A DNA stretch of 64,000 bases. Origin: JAUIAI01 sp049680625. GTDB lineage: Bacteria; Pseudomonadota; Gammaproteobacteria; Burkholderiales; Burkholderiaceae_E. The stretch spans positions 1 through 64,000 of the forward strand of contig JBAUID010000072.1 in assembly GCA_049680625.1 (NCBI GenBank), in the 5' to 3' direction. The notes under the pieces were generated by a model. That model had not been told where the DNA came from. It saw nothing but the letters and a program-made list of their open reading frames with translations, and made no database searches. Shown here in pieces: positions 9,094-18,467 of the stretch (its first letter is position 1; each line of letters opens with the position of its first letter). The translations under genes were made by a program, and so were the position numbers.

Positions 9094-10428
9094 TTAGCCT
9101 GCGTTGCAGGTGCCGAGTTCGCCACCAAAGATAGACGCATCATAGGTGACCTTGGCTACCGGGGTAATTTCCACGATTTCCAGCAGATCAAACTCTGAGG
9201 TCGGGTTCTCTTTACCCTTTACAACCAGTACATCCTTAAAACACTGGTGATCTTCCTTGCGATACAGGGTTGGGCCATTGCCCAGGCCGTCGAACTTGAA
9301 TCCTTCCAGTGCTTCTACGACCCCACACGGATTGTGGGTGCCAGCACGTTCGCACGCATCAGCATAAAGCAGTGTCTGAACGTAGCAGGTGTGGGCAGCC
9401 TGACTTGGCGGGAAGCCGTACTTGGTGCCGAAGGACTTCACGAAGGCCTTGGAACCCTCATCGGTCAGTGACCAGTGCCAGTTGGTAGAGCCAAAGATGC
9501 CTTTAACGTTCGCGCCAGCACCCTTAGCCATCAGGCGCGAGTACAACGGCACAACAATTTCAAAGTTCTTGCCGTTTGCCTGTGCGTTACGCAAGCCGAA
9601 CTGAACCGCCGAAGTCAGCGAGTTCACCATGTTGGCACCGTAGTGATTCAAGATCAATACGTCGGCACCAGATGCCTGAACCGGGGCGATGTAGGAAGAG
9701 AAATCGGTCTGTGCCAGCGGGGTCTTGACCGCAGCGACAGTTTGCCAGCCCAAAGCTTCGGTTGAATTTCTAACGGCTTCTTCGGTCGTGTAGCCCCAGT
9801 TGTAGTCGGCTGTCAGGTGATAAGCCTTACGATCTTTACCGTAGTTGGCAACAAGAATCGGTGCCAGTGCCGCGCCGGACATGTAAGAGTTAAAGAAGTG
9901 GCGGAATCCGTTTGCCTTTTTATCTTTACCCGTAGTGTCGTTAGAGTGCGTCAGGCCAGCCATGAAAATAACGCCGGCTTCCTGGCAAAGCGCTTGTACC
10001 GCAACCGCCACACCGGAAGAAGAACCGCCGGTAATCATAATTGCGCCGTCTTTTTCGATCATAGACCGAGCGGATGCGCGTGCCGCGTCAGGCTTGGTTT
10101 GTGTGTCTCCGGTAACATAAGCCACTTTCTTGCCAAGAATGCCGTTGCCTTTCAGGGCTTTTGACGAGAAGGTTGGCATCATGCCGCCGTCACCTTCGCC
10201 GTTCAAATGGTCTACGGCCAGTTTGTAAGCGCGCAGTTCATCTGCGCCTTCGTCAGCGTACGGACCACTTTGCGGTACGTTAAAACCAAGGGTTACAGTC
10301 TTGCCTTTGGGTTCATTCAGATAAGCGTTGGCATTGCTCATGAAAAAGGCAGGGGCTGACAGCCCGGCAGCCATGGCACCGGTTGTCTTGATAGCATCAC
10401 GGCGAGGTTTATTGATGAGTTTGCTCAT
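9094..10428 (-). CDS. livK: HAAT-family ABC transporter substrate-binding protein, Tat-type signal
   Basis: Periplasmic type I binding protein of 444 residues. The N-terminus carries a twin-arginine-like signal (PRRDAIKTTG followed by a hydrophobic stretch ending SNANA), so export through Tat is likely. The mature part begins with VTLGFNVPQSGPYADEGADE, the usual first strand of the peripla_BP_6 fold, and GGSSSGVAVAVQ near residue 135 is the ligand-pocket loop. It is first in the five-gene operon; the 280 bp upstream to the divergent-facing lipoprotein gene should hold the promoter. A good ribosome-binding site (AAAGGAG) precedes the ATG. Ligand unknown. Confidence 0.87.
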   Translation of the reverse strand: MSKLINKPRRDAIKTTGAMAAGLSAPAFFMSNANAYLNEPKGKTVTLGFNVPQSGPYADEGADELRAYKLAVDHLNGEGDGGMMPTFSSKALKGNGILGKKVAYVTGDTQTKPDAARASARSMIEKDGAIMITGGSSSGVAVAVQALCQEAGVIFMAGLTHSNDTTGKDKKANGFRHFFNSYMSGAALAPILVANYGKDRKAYHLTADYNWGYTTEEAVRNSTEALGWQTVAAVKTPLAQTDFSSYIAPVQASGADVLILNHYGANMVNSLTSAVQFGLRNAQANGKNFEIVVPLYSRLMAKGAGANVKGIFGSTNWHWSLTDEGSKAFVKSFGTKYGFPPSQAAHTCYVQTLLYADACERAGTHNPCGVVEALEGFKFDGLGNGPTLYRKEDHQCFKDVLVVKGKENPTSEFDLLEIVEITPVAKVTYDASIFGGELGTCNAG

Positions 10429-10708
10429 CGGGTGTGTCTCCTTTTATGACCGGCATTGATACGCCTGAATCTATTTTGGTATCGCGTTCCGGCCCTGATG
10501 GATGGAACAATCTTTCGAATAGCCGGCATTTAACCGGTTGAGCGATATTCTGAACCGGGTTCACTGCCCATCAAAGTACAAATTTGGGCTTTGTAAGGCC
10601 TGTGTAAGTCGTCCGTAAGCGGGCCGTAAGAAAGCAAGGGCGGTGACAGCTTCACGTCAGAATCGTGTCAGCTTCCTGTAAGTACACGCCCGAATTATCG
10701 AAATCGGA

Positions 10709-12220
10709 TCAGCGAATTGAGAACAACTTATCGATCAGCCATGCATCATCAAAGTGACGTCGATCGCCCATCGCCGTCGCATGGTGTCCCCACTGCCGAA
10801 CACTACCCAGGCCGCGAATCCCTGACGACCAACTCAGAATACCCGCGCCACGGCCGTGGCCCGTCCCCGTTACCAGACCATTGGGCGCATACAGACTACG
10901 TCGGTCACTGCGAGAACCGTTAACTGCCAGAGAGCGTAATTGCGACTCTGGCACGATGCGGTAGCTGGCATTACCCCGGGACTGTGCCACAAAATCCAGG
11001 CTGTCCATTTCGCGTTGACTGTTCAATGAAATGCGTATCCGGTATCCGTTCGGTGCAACCCCCAGGCTGACCGGGGTCAGAGCCGGCGCGACGGTTTCTG
11101 TGCGTGGCGCTGCCCGCCCGGTAACCACAAAATGATGATTCTGGCCGCTCGGTCGCATGCTGTCGAAGACTACTGGCTCTCCGGAACCGTCCAGAGTAAT
11201 TCGAAACACCAATCCGTCGAGTGAACTGCTGGTGGCGTCCGGTATTGCGGCATCGGCTAGCCAGACGGTGTAAACCAGTTGAATCAGACTGGTTGCCTGA
11301 TAGCGCGTCATTGCGACCCGACCGTATACCGTTGGCTCCAGATTATTGATTAGGATCGCGGGATGGCTTTTGTCACCCTGGAGTACTAACCGGCCATAAC
11401 GTGTGGCCTGATCTTCGCGCCGCAGTTGAATCACCGGGGCGTATTCCTGCAATAGCCATTCCTTTACTTCTTCGGTCAGGACAGGAAGGCCAAGCGCATC
11501 GCGACGTCTACTGCTGACCAGTCGGCTGGCTATCGGCTGGCCGCGTCGAATCAGTTCGGGCCAATAATCTGCAACAACTGACTGGTGTTTCGGTGGATCG
11601 GCCAAATGCTGGCGCAATGCGTCGCCGGCCCTTCTGTCAACCCGGGACAGCATGGGCTCGACCAGCGGATACAGGCCAGTCACACGGCGGGTAGTCGAGT
11701 AAGAATCCGGCACTTTGGCACGTTCGCGGATTGCCTGAAGCCGCTGCGGATGTTGCCGGTCGTATTCGACCAGGCGTTCTCCGCAGGACTGCGTTCGGGA
11801 TATCAGCACACCAAGGTTTGCGGGTTCTTTCAGGCTCAGATATCGGTTGGCGGCCACTTCGCCCATATTGAGTAGTTCGGCCTGTCTGGCCTGCTGATCC
11901 AGGTCCCGCATACGGTACAGCCAGGCGTTTTGCTGGCTGGGGAGCACCAAATCCGGTTCGAACGAGGCCAGCAGGCGTGAAACACGAAGGTGCGAAAAAC
12001 CGGGTACCAGCCGGGCTTCTGCATCGCGGATTCCGGTTTCGAGGGCTGCTTGATCCAGCTGCCCAAACCATTGTTGACAAGTGTGGGCAGCCGACGTTGG
12101 GTCGTCAATTGTTGACGCGAGATCCCCGCCATGGGTCGCGCAACCGCTGAGGATTGCGAGGGCGGCAATAGCCGCAGTTGTCCGCAAAACCGGACGACCG
12201 ATCACTCCCTTTTTATTCAT
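10709..12220 (-). CDS. Unidentified lipoprotein, 503 residues
   Basis: The N-terminus has a signal peptide with lipobox LSGC (Cys27) followed by ATHGG, so this is probably an outer-membrane or periplasm-anchored lipoprotein. The first half of the mature protein is helical and Arg/Gln rich; the second half contains strand-like stretches such as LIQLVYTVWLADA and LDGLVFRITLDGSG. I recognise no catalytic motif. It stands alone between the ABC operon (same strand, downstream) and the divergent hydantoinase operon. Confidence 0.7.
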   Translation of the reverse strand: MNKKGVIGRPVLRTTAAIAALAILSGCATHGGDLASTIDDPTSAAHTCQQWFGQLDQAALETGIRDAEARLVPGFSHLRVSRLLASFEPDLVLPSQQNAWLYRMRDLDQQARQAELLNMGEVAANRYLSLKEPANLGVLISRTQSCGERLVEYDRQHPQRLQAIRERAKVPDSYSTTRRVTGLYPLVEPMLSRVDRRAGDALRQHLADPPKHQSVVADYWPELIRRGQPIASRLVSSRRRDALGLPVLTEEVKEWLLQEYAPVIQLRREDQATRYGRLVLQGDKSHPAILINNLEPTVYGRVAMTRYQATSLIQLVYTVWLADAAIPDATSSSLDGLVFRITLDGSGEPVVFDSMRPSGQNHHFVVTGRAAPRTETVAPALTPVSLGVAPNGYRIRISLNSQREMDSLDFVAQSRGNASYRIVPESQLRSLAVNGSRSDRRSLYAPNGLVTGTGHGRGAGILSWSSGIRGLGSVRQWGHHATAMGDRRHFDDAWLIDKLFSIR

Positions 12221-12303
12221 GGGCGAAATAATAGCTCAGAAGTTGCCGGGCCCGCCAAGGCTTATCGCGTTGCTGCGTGTCGGGGCTAAGATAGTCTGCA
12301 TCC

Positions 12304-12320
12304 CCCTGATTCTTTCAGGG
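12304..12320 (+). promoter_or_regulatory. Small hairpin in the hydantoinase leader region
   Basis: Perfect 6-bp arms CCCTGA and TCAGGG with a TTCTT loop lie about 48 bp before the hyuA ATG, in the 147-bp gap between divergent genes. It could be an operator or leader structure; the role is unknown. Confidence 0.3.
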
Positions 12321-12367
12321 AACATTCCGACTAATCCATTAGATCTTCCATTGAAACTCGGGTAACT

Positions 12368-14425
12368 ATGACAGCGTTGAAAACGGGCCAGGTTGTTGGG
12401 GTCGATGTTGGCGGTACGTTTACTGATCTTGTCCAGTTTGATCAGAAGACCGGACAGGTTGTGCTGGCCAAAGTGCCCAGTACAACTGACAACCAGGCGT
12501 TTGGAGTACTGCACGCCCTGGAGCAAACCGGCAGCGAGCTGCAGGCGCTCGACCTGATTATTCACGGGACAACAACAACAACCAACGCAGTGCTGGAACG
12601 GAAGCTGTCGCGCTGCGGCATGATCACCACTGCGGGTTTTAGAGATATTCTCGAACTGGGCCGGCGGACCCGACCCCAGGCTTATGGCATGACTGGGGTG
12701 TTTAACCCAATTATTCCGCGTGATTTGCGACTTGAAGTGGCGCAGCGCACCGATCACGCCGGCGAGGTCGTCACGCCGCTTGACGAAGCCGGGGTCAGCG
12801 CCGCTGCGCGGCTCTTACTAGAACTCGGTTGTGAATCGGTTGTCATTCATTTCTTACATGCTTATTCCAACCCGGCGCACGAGCGCCGCGCAGCTGAGCT
12901 GGTTCGCGAGATCTGGCCTAATGACTACGTCAGCATGGGGCATGAATTGCTGTCGGAGAGCCGGGAGTTCGAGCGCGGGGTAACGGCGGCCGTAAACGCG
13001 TCTGTACAACCATTGCTCGAGCGCTATATCGGGCGTCTGGTCAGTGAGCTGAAAGACCGTGGTTATCGTGGCAATGTTTTGGTGGTCAACGGCAACGGCG
13101 GGATGGTGTCTTCTGACCTGGTATCCAGGGAAGCGGCAAAGACCGTGATGTCCGGGCCGGCATCGGGGGTAATGGCGGCGGCTTATACGGGACGCCGAGC
13201 GAAACGCCCAAACCTGATTACCTACGACATGGGTGGCACATCCACTGATGTGGCCTTGATCCGTAACGCAGAACCATCGGTTTCAAATGAAATCGAGGTT
13301 GAATACGGGCTGCCGATCCACGTACCGATGGTGGACGTGCGAACCGTTGGGGCTGGCGGTGGATCGATTGCGCGCATCAATTCAGGGGGCTTGCTGGAGG
13401 TCGGTCCACAAAGTGCCGGTGCGGTGCCCGGCCCGATCTGTTACGGACGCGGCGGCACCGAACCTACCATCTCCGACGCCAACCTGTTGCTCGGTCGACT
13501 GAATCCGGCGAATCTGAATTCAATTGACAGCGCTGGTACTTTAAATGCGGTTCGACTGGCGTTTGCCAGCCATCTGGGGGCGGCACTTGGGGTGGATGAA
13601 ATAGCGGCAGCGGCAGCAGTAATCAGAGTGGCCAACACCAAAATGGCCGGTGCTATTCGCATGGTGTCGATTTCTCTGGGTGCCGATCCGCGTGATTTTG
13701 CGTTGTTCGCTTTTGGTGGTGCCGGCCCCTTGCATGCCAGTGCGCTCGCCAGGGAATTGGGCGTGCCTATTGTTCTTGTCCCTAGCCGGCCCGGTATTAC
13801 CAATGCACTGGGTTGCGTGGTTGCGGACCTTCGCCAGGACTTTGTGCGTACGATAAACAAGCCCATTGATCAGCTGGTGCCGGGGCAACTGCGGGACATC
13901 TTTCATAAGCAAGTCAGCCAGGGGGAAGCCATGATCAGGAGCCAGCCGGTTAACACTACCAACATTCGCCATGTATTCAGCGTCGATATGCAGTTTATTG
14001 GTCAGACACATTTATTACGGGTGCCTTTGACCGATCCGAATCCGGGCAATGCAAGCCTTCGCGCCCTGTTTGAGACCGCTTACTTCGAGCGCTTTCGTGT
14101 TGATCTGGATGATATTCGTGCGAACCTGGTTAACGTAAACACATCGGTGATTGGTGAGCGTGAGCCGGTGGACTTATCAAAGTTGATTGATCCTGCCGGT
14201 CGCAAGCCGAGCCTGGGCGAAGCGCTGCGGGAAACCCGATCGGTATATTTTGCAAACGAGTGGCTTGATACCCCGGTGTACTGGCGCGACCATTTACCGG
14301 CGCAATTCTTGCTGGACGGCCCGGCCGTCATTGAACAAATGGATACAACGACGTTAATTGAGCCCGGTGACCGGGTGACTGCTGACAGCGATGGCAACCT
14401 GATAATCGAAGTCGGGACGCGCTGA
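12368..14425 (+). CDS. hyuA: Hydantoinase/oxoprolinase family protein, subunit A
   Basis: This family hydrolyses hydantoins or 5-oxoproline with ATP, or carboxylates ketones, working with a B subunit. The N-terminus GVDVGGTFTDL is the family phosphate-binding signature of an ASKHA-like fold, followed by HGTTTTTNAVLERK near residue 60. In the middle, ITYDMGGTSTDVAL near residue 285 and FAFGGAGPLHA near 450 are also diagnostic. Length 685 is normal. Its stop overlaps the hyuB start (TGATG), so the pair is coupled. The actual substrate cannot be told from sequence. Confidence 0.88.
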   Translation: MTALKTGQVVGVDVGGTFTDLVQFDQKTGQVVLAKVPSTTDNQAFGVLHALEQTGSELQALDLIIHGTTTTTNAVLERKLSRCGMITTAGFRDILELGRRTRPQAYGMTGVFNPIIPRDLRLEVAQRTDHAGEVVTPLDEAGVSAAARLLLELGCESVVIHFLHAYSNPAHERRAAELVREIWPNDYVSMGHELLSESREFERGVTAAVNASVQPLLERYIGRLVSELKDRGYRGNVLVVNGNGGMVSSDLVSREAAKTVMSGPASGVMAAAYTGRRAKRPNLITYDMGGTSTDVALIRNAEPSVSNEIEVEYGLPIHVPMVDVRTVGAGGGSIARINSGGLLEVGPQSAGAVPGPICYGRGGTEPTISDANLLLGRLNPANLNSIDSAGTLNAVRLAFASHLGAALGVDEIAAAAAVIRVANTKMAGAIRMVSISLGADPRDFALFAFGGAGPLHASALARELGVPIVLVPSRPGITNALGCVVADLRQDFVRTINKPIDQLVPGQLRDIFHKQVSQGEAMIRSQPVNTTNIRHVFSVDMQFIGQTHLLRVPLTDPNPGNASLRALFETAYFERFRVDLDDIRANLVNVNTSVIGEREPVDLSKLIDPAGRKPSLGEALRETRSVYFANEWLDTPVYWRDHLPAQFLLDGPAVIEQMDTTTLIEPGDRVTADSDGNLIIEVGTR

Positions 14426-16236
14426 TGGATAATAAGTCAATGGCTGACACCTCGTCGGAACAGACAAAGCATGCGAGCCCGCAAACCGCGGGTTCGCAAA
14501 ACGTCGATCCAATTACTCTGAGCGTTATCCAGGCAAGCTTGCAGCAAGTGTGTGATGAAATGGACTTAACTTTCTCGCGCGCTGCGTTTTCTCCGGTTAT
14601 TGCCGAGGCGAATGATCGATCCGATGGCATTTATTCGGCGCTAGACGGATCACTGATTGCCCAGGGGGCAGGTGGCTTGCCGGTTTTTGTTGGCACCATG
14701 CAGTATTCAACCCGTACCCTGATCGAAATGATCGCGAATGGCCAGGTGGCAGCGCCGCAGCCTGAAGACATCTATATTGTTAACGACCCCTATCTTGGTG
14801 GTACGCACTTGATGGATGTACGCTTTGCCAAGCCGTTTTACCGCGACGGGAAAATTTTTTGCTGGTTATCTAATACCGGGCATTGGCCTGATACCGGTGG
14901 CTCGGTGCCCGGTGGTTTTTCAGCGTCGGCAACTTCTGTCGAACAAGAAGGTCTGCGATTACCGCCGGTTCGATTGTTCAAAAGCGGCGAACTGGATCAC
15001 GAAATTTATTCGATTATTGCTTCCAACATCCGGGTTGCGGACCAGCGCATCGGGGATGTCAAAGCACAAGCCGCCGCACTACGCGTAGGGGAGCAGCGTC
15101 TGCACGAGCTACTCGATCGGTATGGCGATCAGACAGTAACCGATTCGATCGCTGAGCTGCGTGTTCGGGCGGCGGCGCAGATGCGCGCCTGCCTCGAAGA
15201 AATCGCACCCGGCACCTACCACTCGCAGGCGATGATCGACAGTGACGGTGTGGTGAACGAACCGTTGATCATCTCCCTGGCGGTGACCCGGGATGACAAC
15301 GGGCTGACTTTCGATTTTGATGGTTCCAGCCTGCCGTGTGCAGGACCGATGAACTCGGTCCTGGCAACCACGCTCAGCTCAGTTTATCTCGCCATGCGCC
15401 ATATTTTCCCCGAGGTGCCGATCAGTGCGGGGGCATTTGAGCCCTTGCACGTCATCCGGCCCGTTGGAACGTTCCTTGATGCGGTCTATCCGCGGCCGGT
15501 TTCTGGTTGCGCGGCGGAGGTTTCGCAACGAATTGCCGAGGCGGTATTTGCCGCGTTGGTTGACGCGCTACCCCAACGGGTGACCGCTGCGCCGGCGGGC
15601 ACCAGTGGCAATTTTGCCCTGGGTGGTCACGATCCGTTGCGCGGTAAAGACTTTGTCATGTACCAGATATCTGGCGGAGGCTATGGTGGCAATGCCGATC
15701 ATGATGGGCTTACCAACGGATGCTCAACGATTGGTATTTCCAAGGCGCCTCCGGTTGAAATCATGGAGCAGGCATATCCGGTGCTGTATCACCGCTATGC
15801 CTTGCATGAAGGCTCGGGAGGCGCGGGCCGGTACCGCGGAGGATTTGGGTTGGATTACGAAGTCGAACTGAGGCGAGGTCAGGCCCGAGCCAGTTTTGTG
15901 ATGGATCACGGCCGGGTTGGACCCCAGGGCGCCCTGGGTGGTGGGGCTGGCGCAACCAATCAGGTGTCAGTCTTGCGCGACGGGCTGACCCACGTGCCCG
16001 AACATTTGTCCAAAGAACAGGATATTGCGCTTAAGCCGGGTGACCGGGTACGGGTAAAAACCCCGGGTGGTGGTGGCTATGGTGACCCGGGCCAGCGGCA
16101 AACTGATCTGGTGCTCGAAGACGTTCGCCTTGGCCGGTATTCAATTGCGCAGGCTCGGGAGTTGTTCGGCGTGGTTATTACAACCGATCCGCTGCGGGTT
16201 GACAGTGTGGCCACCGCCACGCTCAGGGCGGGTTAG
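14425..16236 (+). CDS. hyuB: Hydantoinase/oxoprolinase family protein, subunit B
   Basis: This is the catalytic partner of the preceding subunit, 603 residues. Diagnostic parts are the N-terminal DPITLSVIQASLQQVCDEMD segment, DIYIVNDPYLGGTHLMDV near residue 115, the GHWPDTGGSVPG loop near 155 and the Gly-rich ending TPGGGGYGDPGQR. Between residues 10 and 25 is a short Gln/Thr/Ala-rich linker. The coupled A/B arrangement is the usual one. No racemase, carbamoylase or dedicated permease is adjacent, but the HAAT importer is close by on the other strand. Confidence 0.88.
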   Translation: MDNKSMADTSSEQTKHASPQTAGSQNVDPITLSVIQASLQQVCDEMDLTFSRAAFSPVIAEANDRSDGIYSALDGSLIAQGAGGLPVFVGTMQYSTRTLIEMIANGQVAAPQPEDIYIVNDPYLGGTHLMDVRFAKPFYRDGKIFCWLSNTGHWPDTGGSVPGGFSASATSVEQEGLRLPPVRLFKSGELDHEIYSIIASNIRVADQRIGDVKAQAAALRVGEQRLHELLDRYGDQTVTDSIAELRVRAAAQMRACLEEIAPGTYHSQAMIDSDGVVNEPLIISLAVTRDDNGLTFDFDGSSLPCAGPMNSVLATTLSSVYLAMRHIFPEVPISAGAFEPLHVIRPVGTFLDAVYPRPVSGCAAEVSQRIAEAVFAALVDALPQRVTAAPAGTSGNFALGGHDPLRGKDFVMYQISGGGYGGNADHDGLTNGCSTIGISKAPPVEIMEQAYPVLYHRYALHEGSGGAGRYRGGFGLDYEVELRRGQARASFVMDHGRVGPQGALGGGAGATNQVSVLRDGLTHVPEHLSKEQDIALKPGDRVRVKTPGGGGYGDPGQRQTDLVLEDVRLGRYSIAQARELFGVVITTDPLRVDSVATATLRAG

Positions 16237-16250
16237 CGCCGGGTAATGGT

Positions 16251-16460
16251 ATGGCTGGGGCACTTAAAAATTCATCGCCGCGGAAAACGTCTAGAATTGC
16301 CCGCATAACGGCGTTTTCCTCGATTGCCTCGATTGTGCTGGTTGTGTTGATTGTGGTGGTACTCACGGCCTGGGCGTTTAGCGCGCACCTGCACCCCGAC
16401 AGGGTTGGGGATTTCGCCAGTTTTCTGCAATTATGTGTGTCGGTCATCATTCCGAAATGA
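16251..16460 (+). CDS. Possible small membrane protein, 69 residues
   Basis: This short frame fits exactly between hyuB and parE. It has a basic N-terminus, one strong hydrophobic segment (about residues 22-45, rich in Val/Ile/Leu) and a short C-terminal tail, as expected for a single-pass inner-membrane protein. No family is recognised and the ribosome-binding site is poor. It may be a chance frame in the parE leader. Confidence 0.35.
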   Translation: MAGALKNSSPRKTSRIARITAFSSIASIVLVVLIVVVLTAWAFSAHLHPDRVGDFASFLQLCVSVIIPK

Positions 16461-16487
16461 GTGTTGTCCGGCCGCGCTGCTGATGCT

Positions 16488-18467
16488 ATGGCGACCAATA
16501 AAAAACTATATTCAGAAGCCTCCATTAAGGTCCTGAAAGGGCTGGAGCCGGTCAAACAACGACCGGGGATGTACACCCGAACCGAAAATCCATTACATGT
16601 TATTCAGGAAGTCATCGACAACGCCGCTGACGAAGCCCTGGCTGGCCACTGCAAACTGATTGAGGTGTCACTGCATGCTGACGGCTCGGTCACTGTTGAT
16701 GATGACGGGCGCGGTATTCCGGTGGGGCCTCATCCGGAAGAAAAACGTCCAGTGGTCGAGATTGTCTTTACTCGTTTGCATGCCGGCGGCAAGTTCGACA
16801 AGGCTGATGGCGGGGCATACAGTTTCTCCGGTGGGTTACACGGGGTTGGGGTTTCCGTCACCAATGCGTTGAGCAAAACACTCGAGGTAACCGTTTGGCG
16901 CGATGGCGCGGTACACGACCTGGCTTTTGCCAATGGTGACGTGGTTGGGAATATCAAGACCCGAAAGCCAGGCAAGGGCGACAAGCGCAGTGGCACCCGG
17001 GTGCGCTGCCTGCCGGACAAAAAGTACTTCGACTCACAAACCATTCCAATTGGTGAATTGACAGTACTACTGCGTTCCAAGGCGGTTTTGCTGCCGGGGC
17101 TACGGGTTCGCCTGAATCAGGAAAAAGGCAATAAATCCCAGGAATGGAAGTTTCCTGAAGGTTTGACCGGCTACCTTGGTTCGACTCTTGAAGAGGCCGG
17201 CGCCCCGCCGGCGCTGATCCCGGTTTTTGAAGGCTCGCAATACGCAGCCAAAGGCCATGAAACCTTTGCTGATGGTGAAGGGGCGCAATGGTCTGTCATG
17301 TGGACTGAAGACGGCCCCCTGGTTCGTGAGTCTTATGTCAATCTGATCCCAACCAGTGCCGGAGGCACCCACGAGGCGGGTTTACGCGAAGGTATTTTTG
17401 GGGCCGTCAAAAATTTTGTCGAGTTGCATAATCTGATGCCAAAAGGTGTCAAGCTGTTACCCGAGGATGCGTTTGCCCGAACCAGTTTTGTCTTGTCCGC
17501 CCGGGTACTTGACCCGCAATTTCAGGGCCAGATCAAAGAGCGCCTGAATTCGCGCGACGCTGTTCGGCTGGTCAGCGGCTTTGTGCGTAATGAGCTTGAG
17601 TTGTGGTTGAACCAACACGTCGACTACGGTAAGCAGCTGGCCGAACTGGTTATCCGCCAGGCCCAGGCCCGCAGTCGGGCCGCTCAGAAAGTTGAGAAGC
17701 GTAAGAGCTCCGGGGTGGCCGTGCTGCCGGGCAAATTAACCGATTGCGAATCTGGTGATGTGTCGCGCACCGAGTTGTTCCTGGTTGAAGGCGACTCTGC
17801 CGGCGGCTCGGCGAAAATGGGGCGCGACAAAACCCACCAGGCCATCTTGCCCCTGCGTGGAAAGGTGTTGAACTCCTGGGAAACCGATCGCGACCGCCTG
17901 TTTGCGAACAACGAGATTCACGATATTTCGGTAGCCATTGGTATCGATCCGCACGGCCCCAATGATTCACCTGACTGGAACAATTTGCGGTACGGAAAAG
18001 TCTGCATTTTGTCGGATGCCGATGTTGATGGTTCTCACATCCAGGTCTTGCTCTTGACCCTGTTCTTTAAGCATTTTCCGAAACTGGTCGAGCGTGGTCA
18101 CGTGTTTGTCGCTCGCCCGCCGCTATTTCGGGTTGACGTACCGGCATCGGGCAAACGACCGATGCGTAAACAATATTGCCTGGATGCCGGCGAACTAAAA
18201 CACGTAGAGGACAAGCTGCTCAAAGACGGGGTCCGGGAAGGATCCTGGTCAATTTCCCGCTTTAAAGGCCTTGGGGAAATGACAGCTGAGCAATTATGGG
18301 ATACCACGTTGAACCCCAATACCCGCCGATTGCTGCCAGTTTTGATTGGCGCCCAGGGTGAGCCTGAAACCAAGGCGCGGTTTACGATGCTGATGGGCAA
18401 AGGAGAAGCGGCAGCCCGACGTTCCTGGCTTGAAGAGCGCAGTAATGATGCGTCGGTGGATATCTGA
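16488..18467 (+). CDS. parE: DNA topoisomerase IV subunit B
   Basis: ATPase subunit of the decatenating type II topoisomerase. From ATG 16488 it has 659 residues and opens MATNKKLYSEAS, then KVLKGLEPVKQRPGMYT, matching ParE N-termini; the frame extends upstream to GTG 16461 but without homology. GHKL motifs EVIDNAADEALAGH and DDGRGIPVG give the ATP site; the TOPRIM domain shows EGDSAGGSAK and DADVDGSHI. The ending with RFKGLGEM and the short C-terminus distinguish it from GyrB. It overlaps parC by one base (TGATG). Confidence 0.95.
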   Translation: MATNKKLYSEASIKVLKGLEPVKQRPGMYTRTENPLHVIQEVIDNAADEALAGHCKLIEVSLHADGSVTVDDDGRGIPVGPHPEEKRPVVEIVFTRLHAGGKFDKADGGAYSFSGGLHGVGVSVTNALSKTLEVTVWRDGAVHDLAFANGDVVGNIKTRKPGKGDKRSGTRVRCLPDKKYFDSQTIPIGELTVLLRSKAVLLPGLRVRLNQEKGNKSQEWKFPEGLTGYLGSTLEEAGAPPALIPVFEGSQYAAKGHETFADGEGAQWSVMWTEDGPLVRESYVNLIPTSAGGTHEAGLREGIFGAVKNFVELHNLMPKGVKLLPEDAFARTSFVLSARVLDPQFQGQIKERLNSRDAVRLVSGFVRNELELWLNQHVDYGKQLAELVIRQAQARSRAAQKVEKRKSSGVAVLPGKLTDCESGDVSRTELFLVEGDSAGGSAKMGRDKTHQAILPLRGKVLNSWETDRDRLFANNEIHDISVAIGIDPHGPNDSPDWNNLRYGKVCILSDADVDGSHIQVLLLTLFFKHFPKLVERGHVFVARPPLFRVDVPASGKRPMRKQYCLDAGELKHVEDKLLKDGVREGSWSISRFKGLGEMTAEQLWDTTLNPNTRRLLPVLIGAQGEPETKARFTMLMGKGEAAARRSWLEERSNDASVDI

